Source: an uncultured Flammeovirgaceae bacterium (GTDB taxonomy: Bacteria > Bacteroidota > Bacteroidia > Cytophagales > Cyclobacteriaceae). From it: a stretch of DNA of 6,969 bases. Of the stretch, positions 5,721 to 6,969 are shown one piece after another. The notes under the pieces are model-generated. The model saw only the letters and a program-made list of their open reading frames with translations, was not told the DNA's origin and did not search any database. The stretch lies in NCBI GenBank assembly GCA_946480685.1, contig CAMLLI010000219.1, forward strand, positions 1-6,969, written 5' to 3'. Within the stretch, counting starts at the first letter, position 1. Each line of letters opens with the position of its first letter. The translations under genes and the position numbers were made by a program.

Positions 5721-5801
5721 ATAGAGAAAACGAAAGTAATGAGGACATGCTTTTCTGTCCTGGTCACACGTACTGGTTTAACTATACATCTCTTAACTAA
5801 T

Positions 5802-5836
5802 GCAGATCAATCTGCGAATAAAATCCTATATATAGG
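5802..5836. repeat. Two short palindromes
   Basis: GCAGAT-CA-ATCTGC (5802-5815) has perfect 6-bp arms, and CCTATATATAGG (5825-5836) is a perfect 12-bp palindrome. A third, TCAGC-TAT-GCTGA, follows at 5856-5868. All lie just left of the long hairpin. Confidence 0.5.
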
Positions 5837-5870
5837 TTCTCTGTCGCTTGATGCTTCAGCTATGCTGATA

Positions 5871-5914
5871 ATTACTATTAATTTCAACATGGGAATGTTG
5901 AAACAAATAGTAAT
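5871..5914. repeat. Long near-perfect inverted repeat (hairpin)
   Basis: Two 20-base arms (5871-5890 and 5895-5914) flank a GGGA loop. Eighteen of twenty positions pair; the only mismatches are two adjacent positions (AA at 5880-5881 against CA at 5904-5905). The inner arms TTTCAACAT and ATGTTGAAA are perfect, as are the outer ATTACTATT and AATAGTAAT. No T-run follows on either strand, so it does not look like a simple terminator. It could be a structured RNA, a cruciform-forming site, an operator or a mobile repeat unit. Confidence 0.85.
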
Positions 5915-5940
5915 AGGAGACAACTTGAATTTGAATCACA

Positions 5941-5983
5941 GGTATAAAGGTTAGTAGCTGCAACATGAAATTTTGTTTATACC
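5941..5983. repeat. Inverted repeat GGTATAAA / TTTATACC
   Basis: Perfect 8-bp arms (5941-5948 and 5976-5983) flank a 27-base centre. It begins 26 bases after the long hairpin and could be part of the same structured element. Confidence 0.55.
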
Positions 5984-6110
5984 ACTCCCATAAGCGCATA
6001 CTCAATCCAATAGGTATTATCAATAATGTTAGTTATATTAGCATGCCGCAACGAAATATTATTCCACTTAGTAGTAACAATGCATTCCATTTTGAGTTAC
6101 CAATTTGTCT

Positions 6111-6140
6111 TTTGACATTCCATTCTGGCCAATAGCTTTA
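6111..6140 (+). promoter_or_regulatory. Possible promoter of the response regulator gene
   Basis: TTTG (6111-6114), 18 bp, then TAGCTTTA (6133-6140), one base off TAnnTTTG. Transcription would start near 6147, about 22 bases before ATG 6169. Confidence 0.4.
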
Positions 6141-6168
6141 GATCAAGCGAACTTAATCGACAACCAGC

Positions 6169-6588
6169 ATGGTCAAAATCATCTTTATGATTGATGATGA
6201 CGAGGATGACAGAGACATCTTTCGTGAAGCTCTTCTAAAATGTTGCCCCAATATTAATTTGCTGTTCGCCACCGATGGAGTGGAAGCATTGAATTTTCTT
6301 CGCTCGTATGAGGTTATACCTGATGCTATTTTCCTCGACATCAATATGCCGCGAATGAATGGCATAGAATGTTTAAGGAACCTCAGAGACAGTGCGATAA
6401 CGAAAGATATCCCGGTTGTTATGCATACAACCTCGGCGGACGAAGAGGTAGAGAAAGTAGTTATGCAATTGGGTGCCAACTACTACATGACAAAACCCGC
6501 AAGCTTCGACCAGTTATGCAATGAGCTTGCTCCACTGCTGGACAACATCTTCCAAAAGAGCAACGTCTCTACACAATCAAAGGCGTAG
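6169..6588 (+). CDS. Single-domain response regulator (CheY-like receiver)
   Basis: The 139-residue protein is one receiver domain with no output domain. The acidic pocket is D10 and D11 (in IDDDEDDRD), the phosphorylation site is D57 (FLDINMP), the switch Thr is T87 or T88 (VVMHTTSA), and the conserved Lys is K109 (MTKP). All key residues are present, so phosphorylation should work. The extended acidic start and the IFLDINMPRMNG motif match the Rcp1-like receivers often paired with phytochrome-type or other hybrid histidine kinases. No kinase is in the window, so the partner is elsewhere. It probably acts by protein contact, perhaps in a phosphorelay. A 66-residue coiled-coil ORF follows after 71 bases. 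Confidence 0.94.
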   Translation: MVKIIFMIDDDEDDRDIFREALLKCCPNINLLFATDGVEALNFLRSYEVIPDAIFLDINMPRMNGIECLRNLRDSAITKDIPVVMHTTSADEEVEKVVMQLGANYYMTKPASFDQLCNELAPLLDNIFQKSNVSTQSKA

Positions 6589-6659
6589 ACAAAGATGCCG
6601 CGTCAGCGCATGGTAGCTATTCCTTTGGTTCAATTCTTTTATATGAAATGATATATTAA

Positions 6660-6860
6660 ATGAAGACATCTCCAACTGATAGATTAAAAAACATAGAACA
6701 AATGATTCGCGAGTCACAACGGACCTTACATACACTTGAAAAGTCTGTTAGACAAAATAGGGAACTTATTGGGGCCACTAAAAATTTAATCTCAGAGTCT
6801 ACCGCCCTGCTTCACAATGGAAAGGCATCTCCGCTGGACACTCCAGACATCTTCCTCTAA
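6660..6860 (+). CDS. Small predicted coiled-coil protein, unknown function
   Basis: This 66-residue product is highly polar. Hydrophobic residues recur at heptad-like spacing through about residues 9-50 (LKNIEQMIRESQRTLHTLEKSV, then ELIGATKNLI), so a single long helix or coiled coil is likely. There is no signal peptide or membrane segment, and no Cys. I do not recognise the family. It starts at ATG 6660 with an A/T-rich leader and no Shine-Dalgarno, as for its neighbours. It lies 71 bases after the receiver gene on the same strand, and a small hairpin (6595-6611) sits in the gap. It could be an accessory of the receiver or simply adjacent. Composition and helical pattern favour a real gene over a chance frame. 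Confidence 0.55.
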   Translation: MKTSPTDRLKNIEQMIRESQRTLHTLEKSVRQNRELIGATKNLISESTALLHNGKASPLDTPDIFL

Positions 6861-6969
6861 TCAGCTTGCGTAATCCGCTATATTTCAATTTATCCTTTCT
6901 TTTGAAGAAAAGATCAAACCCGGAATATATATACTCCCGGTAAAATGATGTTGTCTATCAGCTTTATGT
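6861..6969. other. Right edge, no assignable gene
   Basis: The stretch holds an imperfect repeat, ACCCGGA (6918-6924) against TCCCGGT (6935-6941), with one mismatch in the arm. A minus-strand frame is open from the window edge to a TGA at 6885-6887 (ending SSKERIN) and could be the tail of a gene beyond the window. Another minus-strand frame is also open for part of the way, so this is not called. Confidence 0.3.

Larger units (their letters stand above)
5651..6168. other. Intergenic region rich in inverted repeats
   Basis: This 518-base stretch separates the divergent Crp/Fnr and response regulator genes. It contains the Crp/Fnr promoter, then a run of inverted repeats at 5802-5815, 5825-5836, 5856-5868, 5871-5914, 5941-5983 and 6016-6027. 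A candidate promoter for the response regulator is at the right end. Frames here are short and show no recognisable protein. Confidence 0.6.

Noticed and set aside
5651..5767. N-terminal hydrophobic extension of the second Crp/Fnr protein from a GTG start
   Set aside because: A consensus -7 box lies inside it and family proteins begin near the ATG at 5650, so it is probably untranslated leader and promoter.
5739..5954. 71-codon plus-strand frame over the hairpin region
   Set aside because: It runs through the divergent promoter and repeats, and its product resembles no family; probably a chance frame.
6885..6968. Minus-strand frame at the right edge as the end of a further gene
   Set aside because: Only 28 codons are visible, another frame is partly open, and no family is recognisable.

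Overview
The window looks like a chromosomal segment of a Bacteroidota bacterium. The clues are proteins of types common in that phylum (short Crp/Fnr regulators, a free-standing receiver protein, an EthD protein with a signal peptide), start codons without a clear Shine-Dalgarno sequence, and several matches to the phylum's TAnnTTTG promoter -7 box upstream of genes. The genus cannot be told from this sequence. The order resembles an ordinary accessory region with many small regulators and small stress or metabolism genes. No transposase, rRNA, tRNA or CRISPR array was seen.

Left block (1-985, minus strand): an ArsR-family repressor, an SRPBCC/AHSA1-type protein overlapping it by 4 bases, and the first 21 codons of a VOC (PhnB-like) protein running off the left edge. 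A well-formed promoter with two tandem TGCAA-N8-TTGCA operators sits in front of arsR, so this is probably an autoregulated operon. Middle-left (1205-3269, plus strand): a Crp/Fnr-type regulator, a DUF1801 protein, a clear GreB transcript-cleavage factor, and a small GIY-YIG-like protein closely following greB.

Middle (3306-4096): a secreted EthD-domain protein on the minus strand, then a 356-base non-coding stretch. That stretch holds a minus promoter for EthD, a possible plus promoter facing the other way, a 20-bp perfect-armed palindrome between them, a possible tiny or decayed reading frame, and a strong hairpin with a T-rich tail that would end the NmrA transcript.

Right (4097-6860): an NmrA-like NAD(P)-binding protein and, upstream on the same strand, a second Crp/Fnr-type regulator. 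Then comes a 518-base intergenic stretch unusually rich in inverted repeats, including a 44-base hairpin with 18 of 20 arm bases paired. After it lie a single-domain response regulator and a 66-residue coiled-coil ORF. The last 109 bases hold no gene that can be assigned.

No wholly new multi-gene system is evident. The best leads are regulatory and structural DNA: the double operator in front of arsR, the divergent-promoter palindrome near 3830, and the hairpin cluster at 5802-5983.
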